Source: Flammulina velutipes
Taxonomy: Eukaryota; Basidiomycota; Agaricomycetes; Agaricales; Physalacriaceae
Reading direction: 5' to 3'
Length of the DNA stretch: 64,000 nucleotides
NCBI GenBank assembly: GCA_011800155.1
Contig: CM022369.1
Span: 744,001-808,000 of the forward strand
Part shown: one piece after another, positions 44,740 to 57,090 of the stretch
How the letters are laid out: every line of letters starts with the position of its first letter
Numbering within the stretch: position 1 is the stretch's first letter
Position numbers and translations under genes: made by a program
The notes under the pieces: generated by a model
Seen by the model: only the letters and a program-made list of their open reading frames with translations
What the model was told of the DNA's origin: nothing
Database searches by the model: none

Positions 44740-47700
44740 ATGCCGCATGATACCAAGATGAACACGCCAATAAATCCAAGGGACTTGCCATTCCAGGAAC
44801 TTTGGTGGACGACAGAGACTTCCGATGGCTCAACATCTATACCCCCTAGCCCACAGTCACACTCTGATACTTCTTTTACATGGTCTACAAATACAAATAC
44901 CCCCTCCTCAACGAACCTTCCCAGTTCAGGATCTGGGCTTGGTGGCGGCGCAGGAACTACCACATTTACCACTTCAATTGCCGTATCAACCGTCACCGAC
45001 GCCTCAACCACATTCACCTCATTCTCCGAAACTGTTATAACTAGTATTTTCAAGTCGAACTCGAACCCTGGGACATCGACCAGAACGGCAACTGGGCCGT
45101 TAGCTTCCGGTTCTTCTGCCTCATCCTCAGGGGATGTGTCCACCAGCAGTGTCTGTGTAGGCGACGGTCTCGACGCTGCGTCAGATGGTCTTATAGCTGC
45201 AGTTGTGCTACCAAGTGTAATTGGTCTGCTTATATGGGTACGTTACCTTGTTCTAATTTGTGCATTGTATTTCTCACAGCGCCATAGCTCACATTCGCTA
45301 TCATTCGGCCTCGATTTCGTCAGGTGTACGGTCTTCGAGAGTGGTTTGTGCCACAAGAGTACGTCGTATGGCAATCTCTGTTACCTTGGTATTCACATTA
45401 TTCTAGTATCCGGCCAAAGCCACTCAGCGACGGATTTTTTGCATTTCTCTTCCCACCAGTCCCATTGGTTCCATCCCTACCATCAGATGTCTCTGACGCA
45501 GGTAGGTCATCCGTGACGGATGCAGAGCTATTCCCAGCAGACGAACAACTCTCCCAGCGGGCCATCTGGATATCCTTCCTCATCTGCTTCGGCTGGATGA
45601 TCCTTGGCCTCGTAGGCGCGCTACCGCTATACATCATCAATACCCCGTGCCACGTAGACCTTCCCTCCGCGTCCACCTTTGGAGGCGGCTACGACACGCT
45701 CCAGGATCTCAGCTTGTCACGGCTACTGCGGCTGCTACAAAGTGGTGATATCAACACCGCAAATTTGGCTGCAATCCACAGACGAGCAGTGGGCGATTCC
45801 GACAACCAGAATTTGCGGGCTAGGATTATTATTCTGACCGTTCTGGTGCTGGTATTGGCCCTACTACCGGCACTATGGAAGATAATCAAAGAGTTCAACA
45901 TACTGGTCGCGTACAGGAAAAGATGGATCGAAGTCCGCTGCGAGGGACGGGAGATGGGCTGGCTGAGTGCAACTGATGCGCCGGGTTTTGTCGGATGGGG
46001 AGAGAAGAAGCTGAAAGATTTCTTATTGGCTTCGGGCCTCAGTTCTTCTCTTGATCGTAACCCACGCAGAACTGGCAGTATCAGTCGAAGCCATAGTCGT
46101 GGGCGAATGCAGCAGCGCAGTGCGGAGGATGAGCCCTTGAACAGCGATGACAAGATACCAGACATAGACGTCGAAAATTTATTCTCCATTTCGTGAGTGA
46201 TTTCTGTATGATGTTTTTTCTTGCTCAAGTTATCAGTGACACCGAACTCATTGCATTGCTCATCGAGGAGCGAGATCAAGTATTAGAGAACTTGGAAATT
46301 GCTGAGACCCGATACATAAGCTCCTTCCGTCTCACGACACCCGATCCGTCACTCGCTGACTGGGAACCGGGCCCTCAAGTGCCTCAGGATCCCAACCGTC
46401 CTCAAATAAGTCGGCCCCGCCCTCTTCGGAACTCAGTATGTCAATCCATGCTCCTCCGTGTATGCAATGCTTGACCTGAATTAGCGGAGACGGAGAAAAT
46501 CGAACCCAGCTCTAGCTGCATCTTCTCTGGCACCGACTTCTTTTGTCGCACCGTCGCAGTATTACAAACTTCGTGGAGTATCAGGCATCAATGGCGGGCG
46601 ATTCGCCGAGTCAAGTGAAAACCAGCATACACTCTCTGACTCAATTCACTCGCGAATAGTTGGCAGTAGGTTCCAGGAATTGGACAGAGCTTCGTCGACG
46701 AGAGATGAGCTCCACCTAGGGTCTTATCTTCGCGTCGAATCGTCTGGTGAACTAGGATTATCAAGGTCCCCGGACCAGCTTTCACCTATACCTGATCCAA
46801 GGATTTGTGGACCGAACTACAATCCGGATGATTCATTCTACGGTGATGGCGACGGCGGTCTGCCTCCGTTGGAGGAGGAGGAATGGGTAGACGTCAAGGA
46901 AGAGTCTCAGGATCTCGAGACCGATTTCAATGGGGGTCGTCCTTCCGGTCCCGCTGCTTTCCGACGTCGTCCAAAGCCAGATGCAACACCAATTTCCACC
47001 GCAAGGCGAGAGACGTTTCTCTTCCGAGGTAAAGAAGAGGGCAGTTCGACGGACGTTCCCCCACCTCATCTGCGCCTACAACCTTCCCAACCTTTTGTGC
47101 GTCCTCATGATGGTATCGACTATGACTATCTTGGGGACGTCTACAGGGACATTACATTGTGGCGCACTAGGCTAAAAGCCATCAACGTTGAAATCGCAGA
47201 CGCCCAAAAGAATAGCTATAACGACATCGCGGATGGTGCCAGAATAAAAGGATGGCTCATGGTCGGCCGAGGTCTTCGACACCTACCTGGGATGCAACTT
47301 ATAGAGGGACGAGCAAAGGAGGATATTCGTTGGGATGTTCTCCAGAACGAACGGACCTTCTTGGATACAGCCGTAATGACTGCATGCATAGGTTTCGTCC
47401 TCATACTCTTGGCTTGCGGTCGTAAGTGTCGTGAGCTTGGATTCTTGCTCCATTGTGTTGATTTCATACGTAGTAACTGCCGCCTCAGGATTGGCCCTCG
47501 CCAATGCCCCGGACTTTGCTCATTATTTGCCGTTCTTGCAACCAGTCAGAGACGCTGGAAAGCTTGCGTCTGGTATAGCGACAGTGCTAGTACCCGCAGT
47601 TGCTGCCACGTTCTTCATATGTCTTGCTCTTGTTGTCGTACGTTGTGAGTGACCCCTCATTAAGAATGGCTTGCTTTATTCATGCCATTCAGGGATCGCC

Positions 47701-49060
47701 AACATACGGGGATCCATTTCTATATCTGGTGGTCAACTACTGGTTTTCAAACTTATTTTCTACGTTCTCACGGCCACAGCGGTAATTTGCATCCTTACCG
47801 TTGGAGCATTGCTGTTCGCTTTACGTGCATTTAATACTGATTCTGATGACGCTTCATCTATTGCCAACGGGTCCGTCTATATGACCGTTATGGCCATGGC
47901 GGTTTGCATGCAACTAGCCATAATCGTGCCAGGATTACTCTTGCTACAACCGCGTAGGCTATGGCGTGTCCTTCGTGCTGAAAAGCAGGCAATCACGCCG
48001 CGCCAGCGATTTCGAGGTGTGTGTTTGTACGTCAAGGTTATGTCTCGAATGTTAACACCGTGACAGCTCTGTATCCAAGAATATATGACCCGTCGTTCGC
48101 AACTGGTGCATGTGTGCTGGCGATTGTGTTTGCTTCAACATTCTCCCTCATTTTCCCACTCATTGGGCCGGCTGTCGTCCTCCTATTGTTCCTAACTCTA
48201 ATTGGTAGGTCGCTTATCGTTTTGGAGTATGTACTTGATCTTGATGAATCGTCCAGCTCATCGCTTCCTGGTCGGCTATGTGTATGGACGTACACATTCC
48301 CAAACCGGAGGTCTTTTGCAAATTTGGCTCCTCCGCCGTTTTGGAACTCTATTGGCTTTTCAACCTATCCTTTTGGGGCTCATCTTCCTCGCCAATAGAA
48401 TTTACGTCGAAGGAGGAGTTTTGGCGGGGACCGGTATTGGCGTCATCATCTTCGTGGAGGCATACACGTCTTGGAAGACTCGCCAGCCTGGCAGAAGATC
48501 TCTGAGCAATATTACCCGAGATTCTTTGGAAACATTTACGGAGACAGCTAAGCGTCGGATACCAGTGGAAGAGGATGACTCTAGTCGTCTTTCCAGTGGA
48601 CGGGCGGGCGGGAGGACTCGAGGGTCAATGGCTTCTGTGCTTGAGATGATGAGTCTCACTCTAGCAGTTATGCCTTCATCATCCAACCAAAGAGGGCCCG
48701 TTCCGCTTCGTGAGTTCCAAACACTCATTTCTTGAACTGCAGATTCTCATTCATTCATGTCTAGGAACGGAAACGTTGGATGACCTGACAGCCACGGAAC
48801 GTGCTGCGAGGACACATCCTGACGCGCCTCCTCATCTTCCTCCTCTTCCCTTCACGGATCACGCTGAAGATATGGCAGGAATTCTGTACGCTCCAGAATT
48901 GGTTGCCCCTCCTCCCATTATATGGCTCCCACATGACTCTGCCGGAGTGGCGCGTTCAGAGGCTTTAGACTTGCAAAAGTATCACGACCTACAAGTTACC
49001 CTTGATGTACGGGCAACTGACGATGTTATGCTCCAAAGACCATCACAAGGACAACGGTAA
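44740..49060 (+). CDS. CSC1/OSCA-type calcium-permeable channel (DUF221), 1,294 aa
   Basis: Nine exons: 44740-45237, 45324-46192, 46237-46435, 46485-47421, 47474-47644, 47693-48016, 48067-48204, 48257-48709 and 48765-49060. The N-terminus is a long Ser/Thr-rich segment, followed by the first membrane helix, AAVVLPSVIGLLIWVYGLREWFVP, and two further N-terminal helices (ISFLICFGWMILGLVGALPL; IIILTVLVLVLALLPALW). A cytosolic domain with YRKRWIEVRCEGREM leads to the seven-helix RSN1/DUF221 core: TACIGFVLILLACG, LVPAVAATFFICLALVVVR, GGQLLVFKLIFYVLTATAVI, CVLAIVFASTFSLIFPLIG and others. The end is cytosolic. CSC1 proteins are hyperosmolality- and stretch-gated cation channels of the TMEM16-like fold. 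The insert before the core (about 500 residues) is longer than in yeast Csc1. With SHO1 this is the second osmotic-response gene in the window. Confidence 0.86.
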
Positions 49061-49766
49061 AGACTGAAGTACCTTTGTATAGACTATCTATTTACCTACG
49101 CATCGGCCTTCAAAAATTTGTACTGACCCTTTGCTATTTACTGTGTTGCCCCTGTGCTCATCTTTTATCATGCATTTCGTACAGTATACTGCACTAGATG
49201 CAGTGGCGCATTGCTATTCGGACTTATCGCTTGATCGATGATGTTGATACCGTGTTCGCTACGATTATGCAATTGGTTCGCACGGCTCAAGCCTAGACTA
49301 GAGATCTGAGAGTTTGAACTTTCCACCACATTCGACCGTGCCAACATGATGATTCGCGCCACATCAATCAAACGCCACATCCGCCGCTTCCCTTGGATTT
49401 CAGGACGGTGAAAGTCGGGCTCTATCAGTTTCAGAACTCTCTGAATATACGTTCTTAGGCGCGCTAGCGTACGCGATTGCCCAACCCCATGGTCTGATGT
49501 TAAAACTGAAACCTGACTGTTGACGGCCATTAATTATGAGCGGACCGGTTGCGCCGCTGCGAATCTGCTCCAGGCTGCTTTGGTGAATGCGTTGAGAAGG
49601 CGGGAAATGACTCCACGAAGGGCCGGGTTGGGGAAATATTTTGTAGCCCACAAGTGGAGCGATGCATAGGGTTCTTGCGGCCCTCTGATCCGAGCTGCGT
49701 TGGCTCCCTACATAAAGGCCCAGTCTCTTACTACCAGTCGCATGCTGCGTTTTCGAACCCCTTGTT
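49061..49766. other. Intergenic
   Basis: 3' region of the channel gene, followed by DNA without a supported gene. Minus-strand frames at 49168-49530 lack an ATG with good context and any domain. Confidence 0.4.
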
Positions 49767-50057
49767 ATGTTCTCCGACTCTCCCAGTCAAAAATCTGTCG
49801 AACTTGACCCCTTCATATCATATTCTCGCTCGTTACACGCTTGGACCCTTCGTCTTTGGACGGAATCGAGGCGGATAGCGGAGGAAGAGGCAAAACGTGC
49901 AGATCTACGGGAAGCGGAACTCGCGAAAGCGAAGGCGGCACACAGACGCCCACCATCATCACCAACCTCCTCATCCTCGTCTGCCTCCTCACCTTCATCA
50001 TTGCCGATGGCAGATTCACAGCACTGCGCTATGAAAGTCCAGCGCTGTGTACAATAA
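49767..50057 (+). CDS. Hypothetical small helical protein, 96 aa
   Basis: A single-exon ATG frame. The first 30 residues (ELDPFISYSRSLHAWTLRLW) are conserved-looking, followed by a charged helix ESRRIAEEEAKRADLREAEL that could form a coiled coil. A Ser-only tract follows (about 14 serines), then a Cys-containing end. No family recognised. Composition and helix pattern favour a real protein, but nothing else confirms it. Confidence 0.4.
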   Translation: MFSDSPSQKSVELDPFISYSRSLHAWTLRLWTESRRIAEEEAKRADLREAELAKAKAAHRRPPSSPTSSSSSASSPSSLPMADSQHCAMKVQRCVQ

Positions 50058-50931
50058 ATGCTCAGAGACTTGACGTTTCCTGACTTTGCGCCTTCGTTGT
50101 GGTATTTCTTTTTTATTTTAATCCGTCTTATTCATCTATTGACTGCATTCCAGCTCGCCTTCGAGCCGTCCCGTTGCTTGCTCTCGAACTGTCGTTCTCA
50201 GCTACTGTTATCCACCTGTCGTCGGCCGCCTCTAAATCAACGGCGCCGATTTGTATCTATACAACGCCGCCACTAGGAGCAATCACCCATTTACTCTACT
50301 GGTTTACATGTACTTTATTTGCCTTCTAACTACACCATCTGTCTTAAACTACCATAAGGCGGATCAATTTCTACTACTTTATGATAATACCTTTATCGAT
50401 GCTGACGATCTCTCGACGAGCGCGTCGTGGGGGCAGTTTTGTTCGCAAATGTTCCGCCTTAAGTGGATTTATTTTTCTACCCACCATGTTCGCTTTGAGC
50501 CAACTTTGAACTGTAGTGTTCACTGTTCGAATTACAAACTATGCGTCGAAGATGACGCAGATTTTCGGTCGTCATGGTACCCAGTCGTGATCCGTTTGCC
50601 TTAAACTTGTGGACTTGTGGGTGTCCGTCTTGCTACATAGTCACATTTTCGATGTCGCTTTTCTTCGATGGGCGTGAGTGTCTTTGAGTTTTCTATCCTT
50701 GCCACGGTCGTTATGTACTGAGCTTCTCTGGAATAGAATCATGCCATTATTCAGAGAATATTTACTCGTCCTACCTCTATGACTGGGGCTGACGAACGTG
50801 TCTTCGAACTTACTCAATGTTATGCTTCTTTGAAGTTCCCACACAGCACCACGTTGGTCAGAGATAACTCGAGGTTAGCCTCGCTCAAATAAAGCCTGCC
50901 CGGTGTCTTTCCCTCCTCCCAAACAGCTGCC
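50058..50931. other. Intergenic, no gene seen
   Basis: 874 bp without domain-bearing frames. AT-rich patches occur at 50100-50150 and 50270-50400. Confidence 0.4.
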
Positions 50932-53365
50932 ATGCCCTCCCAAATTGCTCTCCTCGCTATTGCAGCTGTGTCACCAGGCCAATGCTTTGCACTGAACCAT
51001 ACGGCGCCGTACACGACGCCTGGCAGCTTCCCTACCTCTCTTTGCGCAGAGTACCACCGTGACAACGACCCCACAGGAACAGTCGCTCAAGTCCAGCCAA
51101 AAGTGTCAGACTGGTTGAATCTGTAGTAGGACATCCTCTTCATATTCATATTCGATAACATTGATTCACATGTCGTTTTAGAACCGGATCTTCCCACTGA
51201 AATTGACTAGTCCCAACGAGATACCACTCGCCAAACACCGTCGACCCTCTCCCGCTACCTCCACCCGCACCTGCACATCGATTATATGCTCAGGCACTAG
51301 CCCAAATCCTGTCTATTACGACGAATCCAATCTTTGTAGACAACACCTGTGCTCGATGTCAAGCTGGGCTCGAAGTGGCCAAGTTCCTCGCGCTCTCCGC
51401 ACCCGAGGAGGGTCCGGCATTGGCGGTAAAACTTTGTGAGGCGTTCGAGTTCTCCAATTCCTGTGAACGCGATTACAGCGTCTTGGCTCTCTGTTCGATC
51501 ATTACGCAGGTTATGGCGAATGCCGACTTAGGAGGGTTCGATGGCCAGGTGTGTGGATTGACTCTCGTTATATGCTGTTTCTCGTGATTGAACGCATCAT
51601 AGATGTTGTGTCAAAACTTTCTGGGACTATGTGACCTTCCGCCGACAACTCCGCTGAACTTGACGGGCTGATCGCGAAACACAAGCCTAATCCTCTACCT
51701 ATACCCCGAAAGCCCGATTGAGGTGAGTTTGACAAGCTTTTCTCCAAGTTGCCTGGCTAACATCTGAGGACTGGTAGGCTGCGCCGTTTTCTGTCTTCAA
51801 GCAGAGTTTAGGCGACGTCCCTGTTTATGCTGCATTAGGAAACCACGACAGTTACAACCAGTGCGTTGTCAATTAGTTGGTACATCAGGATGCTTAAATT
51901 CCAGCCAGAGCTCAAGATGCGCCACACGCTATCGGTCATAAACTAGCAAACCAATTCAGCTGGTACGCCGTTTTTGGCAACGGTCTTCATGTCGATTCTC
52001 TTCGTTTAGGAGTTATGACCACGTCGCTGCTCTTTGGGAATACGAAGGTTGGATTGGTAAAGAAGCTGCTAAACTTGCTCGAGCACATTATTCCGCGTAT
52101 TCGGTGAGTTCTTAACACGGACCTCTGTAAGAGTTATCCTATCCAACACTCCTAGCTTGTGTTCCTTGTTTATCGATGGGTACAGGTTGATCCATCCCAT
52201 TATACAACAAATCCTTTAGTTACACCACTGACTTGACCTTAGAGCGAATTACTTCAATTACCTGGATCTTTCCCAGCCAGATTTAGCGGGATGTTGCGAT
52301 TTTTAACCGACGAACCTCAGGATGCAAAAGATTGTGGCGAGAGAGGCTGATGCTGAGATGGACAACCTTACCAGTCTGGGTTATCGGCCACGTCCTGCCT
52401 GGATGGGATGATTCCACCCCCTATCAAATCTAACGGCCAAATGTAAGCATGCAGATACCCACGTCTCTCTACGTCTGACGATGCGACACAGCATTGATCG
52501 CTTCACACCCCATGTCATCACTCAAAAGTCTTGTCGACGTGAATTAATAATCCCTATAGACTATTCTTTGGACACACACGAGGATCAGCTTTCCGTTATT
52601 GTTTCTCGTGCTACCAGATAACCTGATTGTTGACGTCCAATCTAGATTTTTTATGCAAACAACGGAACGAGCATGACGCGTGACACGGCTGCGACTATCT
52701 CTTGGATAGGACCGTCAATCGTACTTGAACTCGGGCTTCCGAATGTACGATTTGCGGTAAGCAGCATCAAGATCTAGTACTTTGCAAGGGTTTCACAAGG
52801 AAAGAGTTTGATATTATGGATGCCCATACGTGAGTAGCTTGACAAAATACTTATCTTGCGATCATTGACTAATATGACTGGCTCCTCAGCTGGAGAGCCG
52901 ATGCTAGCCAGTTTGATCCATTGGACAACCAAACAGATACCGGGCAACATGCTGAATTTGGACAAGAGTTCTGATACGAATCTAAATTTCCTTCAGATAT
53001 GAATTTAGCACTCGGGAAGCATGCGGCGCTTCAATTCCTGGTTGGAAGAAGAACGATCCTCTGAACGCCACATGGTGGCCTCTTGTTACGGAAGGTCAGT
53101 CGCCTTGCAGGTACCTTGAGCTGAGCTGGGGGAGCTTCTAGATTTTTTGGCCATGGAAGCGGATCCCTCCCTCGTGAAGGTAAGTTATTCTGCTCTCAAC
53201 GAGGTCAAGGCACTGATTTCAATCCCTACATTCCATCACTGTCAAGGCAAAGGCTCAATGAGAACTGTAGAATGCGAGGATGATTGCATCAAGGCGAAGA
53301 TATATGTATCCGTAGTGGATCCGCAAGCATCGAAAAGCAGAATTGTCGGTCTGTATATGTATCTG
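50932..53365 (+). pseudogene. Decayed acid sphingomyelinase-like gene
   Basis: A secretion signal, MPSQIALLAIAAVSPGQC, is followed by a family N-terminus (LNHTAPYTTPGSFPT). The saposin-type block with its cysteines (DNTCARCQAGLEVAKFLAL, CEAFEFSNSC, MLCQNFLGLC) is readable, as are metallophosphatase parts: VYAALGNHDSYNQ, YDHVAALWEYEGWIG and THTWRADASQFD-like text (MDAHTWRADASQFD region). Lesions are clear. The frame shifts between SPNEIPLA and the Pro-rich linker (about 51230). A TGA stands at 51669 where Trp follows LNLTG. The segment carrying the first metal motif (D-x-H) is absent between 51720 and 51780. Further frame jumps occur at 52100-52450. Intron-exon borders remain visible, so this is an inactivated former gene rather than a processed copy. 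Confidence 0.78.
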
Positions 53366-53557
53366 TGCAGTTACCAGACTACAGTAACAGTACTGTACAG
53401 GACAGTACTACTACTAGTTATTTATATACTAGCGGTGTATCATGTGATCGCACGTTCATGAAAATACATGTGACCTACTCACCTTTCCCTTTTGCTGCTC
53501 GGAGGAGCAACACAACTGAGAACTCACACGCGAAGACATCTCGGCGCCCACATCACA

Positions 53558-54774
53558 ATGCCGCTTCAGTCTCTACCAAACGAGCTCTGGCTAGAAATTT
53601 TTCATTGGGCAATTTTCTCCCCTAGCGACGCATATACCTCCATCTACCATCCATTCTGCGACTCTTACGGTAAAAGCGACGATATTTCCAACCTCAAGAT
53701 GAAAAGCACCCTTGTGCTCATCTGTCGTCTCTGGTACGACTTGGCCATAGGAATGCTCTACAAAGACTTGAGTATTCGGCAGGGTCCGTGTCAAACTGGC
53801 CTGCGAACAGCTCTGCAAAATATGGAAAGAAATAACGGCCGTATGGTACGTTGCAGCTCAATTGTTTTGGTAGATGTATAATGGACCTGGTCACATAGGT
53901 TCGTCGTGTCGTGTTGCCCTACGATAGCACTGTGACCGACCACGGAGCTCAACTATCAGGATCCATCGAGATCTTGAAGCTTTGCCGCGATTTGGAAGTT
54001 CTCATCCGACCTCGAACGTACCAGTATGCCATGCGCACGTTAACATTCGACTTCGACGCCGAAACCATGACTTTTCCATCACTCAAACGCCTGGAATGGT
54101 GGCACAACAACGAGGCCGAACGCTCAGGCGGCATAAACTCACTCGCTGCTGTCCTTGACAACGCGCCCAATTTAGAATATCTTTTTATTGGCGGTGCAGT
54201 CGGCATGCATTCCACCATGCTCAAATCCGATATCTTGGACCTTCCTCGACTCAAAACTCTTCGCCTATTTTCCGTCAGTGGCATCCTCCTGCATCAGATA
54301 TGCTCTCGCATGTCATTTCCAGCCCTATCACACGTCGTCATCGACTCCGTGGTTAACCAAGGAGATATGCAGCACTTCTGGCAGACCCGTGCCTCCGAGA
54401 TCAAGACCGTCGAGTTTGGGAAGCACATGAGGTTCATGATGGGAGACGAGGTGACTCAGTGTCTGGAGCTGTCTCCGAATGTGCAGGATGTCAACTACTA
54501 TTTATTCTTCACTTCACCACCTCGGTTCACAGGGGTCCATCACTCGGTGTACACCATAGGTCTCAATACAGCGATAAATATGGCGTTGACTGAGGAGGCG
54601 ACATGGGAACACATCGAAAAGCACTTCTCGTTTTTTCTGGGCCCTTCTCTGCCCTCTTTACGACACGTTAAACTATACGGTGATTGGGCTAAATTCGTCA
54701 ATGAAGAGCGTTTCCTGCCTTACAGGAACGGTCTCTTCAACCGTCGTTGTACCATTATGCATCAGCCCTCGTAA
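53558..54774 (+). CDS. F-box protein, 387 aa
   Basis: Exons 53558-53845 and 53899-54774. The first residues form the F-box: MPLQSLPNELWLEIFHWAIF, then STLVLICRLWYDLAIGMLYK. The remainder has irregular leucine-rich segments: LKLCRDLEVLIRPRT, FPSLKRLEWWHNN, APNLEYLFIGG and LPRLKTLRLFSVSG. This is the usual agaricomycete F-box/LRR-like layout. The protein ends in a short Cys-containing tail. It is a likely SCF receptor with unknown target; it shows no close similarity to the F-box protein at 29651 beyond the family layout. Confidence 0.78.
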
Positions 54775-54913
54775 TTAGTCTATATGTAGCTTACATATTT
54801 ATTATTCTTTTATTCAATAGATCTTGTACTTAATATTTGGATTCAACTCTCAGAATCGAGTATAATTCAACTTCACGCAAGTCTCTTAAGCATCGGCCAT
54901 CACTATCACTGTC

Positions 54914-55605
54914 ATGAGGGCATTTTTCTTTTCCGCCATAGAAGTTACCAAACAGGTTTTCTACCGTAGTTCACTCTCGTGCGCCATCGTCAACTTGAAA
55001 CCGATTGTTGCAGGACGTGAGTAGGTCAGAATGAGCCACATGTATCCTCAGTGCTAACCAAGAAATTCCAGATGTACTTGTAATTCCAACACGAGTAGTC
55101 CCTCGTCTATCCGACCTCAATGGTAACAGTCCCGATACAATCATGTAAGCACGCCGCCGCTTACCAGGGTTAACCAGACAGTGAGTTGGCATGCCTTATG
55201 CGCTCCGTCCAACACGTTGGACGCGTCGTTGAACATGTCTATGGCGGAGATGGGCTGACCATAGCTTGCCAAGTGGGTCCTGAATATTTTATCTTGTCAT
55301 TCAATATGGTATCAATTGACGACTTCTAGGATGGCAAAGCCGCAGGCCAGAGTATACCGCACGTTCATTTTCACCTTATGCCTCGCAAACTCAAAGGGGA
55401 TCGCTTCGAGGAGAGCAACGATGAGATCTACCCAGAATTGGAGCGCACTGAAAAGCATCTAGCCGAAGACCTGCATCAGATACGTGAAGATCTTGTTGAA
55501 CCGCTTCACGTCGACGCAGATGATGCCCGACCGGCTCGCTCGGTAGAAGAAATGATGAAAGAGGCGGAATGGCTTAGTACATTCTTCTCGCAGGAAGGAA
55601 AATGA
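54914..55605 (+). CDS. FHIT: FHIT-like HIT-domain hydrolase, 174 aa
   Basis: Exons 54914-55016, 55072-55122, 55178-55272 and 55330-55605. HIT-family core: CAIVNLKPIVAGHVLVIPTR at the N-terminus and the active-site triad IPHVHFHLMPRK with the nucleophilic His in H-x-H-x-H. The loop DGKAAGQSIPH and the following KLKGDRFEESND are typical of bis(5'-adenosyl)-triphosphatase (Fhit/Aph1). A C-terminal charged helix (EEMMKEAEWLSTFFSQ) follows. It would cleave Ap3A/Ap4A to AMP plus ADP/ATP. All catalytic His residues are present. Phases match at every junction. Confidence 0.87.
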
Positions 55606-55805
55606 AGGGCCTGTCTCAGGCAAATTGGCCTTGGTCGTTGGTGATTAAGGTATGTACTACAAGCGAAAGCTATGGAAGATAGGTAATGAAACAAAATCAA
55701 ATGTACTACTTTTATACAGGTTGTGAATGAGGGGTCGGCACGACGGTGTGGCCAAAGGTGTGGAGTGTCCGTGAGTAGTAGTTATTCGCAGGGCCGATTG
55801 TCTAT

Positions 55806-56799
55806 TTAATGAGGAGGCATCGTCTTACTCCTTGTGGGCTTGACTCGAGATACCACAAGAAGCGGCTGGGATATTGGTGTTGGAGCGAAGTATGGGGCCT
55901 CATAAGGCTGCGTACGTGGACGCGGCTTTGAAGGACCTTTCTGGCTCCGTGAACTCTCCGGTATACAGAACGATTTAGACTTGGTCACTAAGAATCAGAG
56001 AGTAAGCACCCGGCTCGGTAACTTTTGAGCATCACGAAATGACTTACCTTCCGGTCGGCCTCCTAGCTTTCGTAAAGTCTCAACTGGTGACGGAGGATTG
56101 GAAGGACGTTGAGCTGTTTCGGCGACCACAACTCTCTCGGGAGAGCGGCTCGGACTCGGAAACGATGATTTGTTATCCTTCTTACGACACATTCGGAAAC
56201 CATGACCGTTTGTGTTGGATTCCGATGACATTGAACTCGAGGAGGCTACCAATGTAGTAGTGTATGAGGAGATTGAATTCCGTTTCGATGGGGGGGAATT
56301 GGTGCCAATGTTCATATCCGTCTCCGGACCCGGGGAACTGCGGTGGCGCTGTGTGTATGTTTGCTTGTTTGAGGTCTCAGTGGCAGCGGGTTCGATGAGG
56401 AGGCTGAACGTTGGGTGTTCTGTTGATGAACTTTCAGCTGGGCGCGTCGCGGAAATTGGACGAGGATGACTCCTCCGAGTCCGAGGGTGTTCTGTTGAAT
56501 TTGTTTCGATGTGATGGGTGACAACGGGCGCTCTCGTGGAAACGCGGAGTTGTTCTTCGCTAGTGCTGGGAAGAACAACATTGAGCAATGCTGAGACGAC
56601 ACTCTGAATGTTTTGAGAAATTATTAGGCGAGGGAGGAGAGATAATACTATAGCGACGGACCAAAGAAAATCCCACAAATGCTAATAAGAAGCTGGCGCT
56701 CCCAATCAAAGCAGAACGAAGGGAATAGTTCATACATTGGTAGACGATGAGCATGGGCGCTGATTTCAAGGAGTCAAGAACGAAGGTATTGAAAAGCAT
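55806..56799 (-). CDS. Hypothetical single-pass membrane protein, Ser/Thr/Pro-rich, 291 aa
   Basis: Exons 56799-56662, 56603-56048 and 55987-55806. The N-terminal 45 residues contain a hydrophobic span (ALIGSASFLLAFVGFSL, continuing SVVSALLNVVL across the first splice). The rest is Ser/Thr/Pro-rich with charged patches and a basic C-terminus (KSKSFCIPESSRSQKGPSK). No domain is recognised. It could be a plasma-membrane-anchored or secreted-pathway protein with a disordered tail. The first splice was chosen because it keeps the frame and joins two hydrophobic segments; the donor GTCCGT is not a strong match. Confidence 0.5.
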
Positions 56800-57090
56800 T
56801 CGAGATCGAGACAATTTAAATCAATTGAGTGAGGGGGCGGATCGTGTTCATGATGGTAGGTTTCAAAGGTGGTTGTTACGCGCGTTACGCGTCTCTCTTT
56901 TTACCCGAGACATTTTTTTAGCTATACACATTCCGTGATCGTAGCCGCGCGCTGTTCTTGCGCTGTTCCGAACTTCCACGGCAGGTGTTTATAACGTTAT
57001 CACATGGAAAACGTCAGCAAATTTACGAGCACGGACGCACACGCGCCTTTTAATGGATAGATACACACAGTATAGACATCGGGGTATGAT

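Noticed and set aside
53380..53440. Short palindromic run (ACAGTACTGT and repeats of AGTACT)
   Set aside because: Low-complexity AT-rich sequence at the end of a pseudogene; no paired or repeated context elsewhere.
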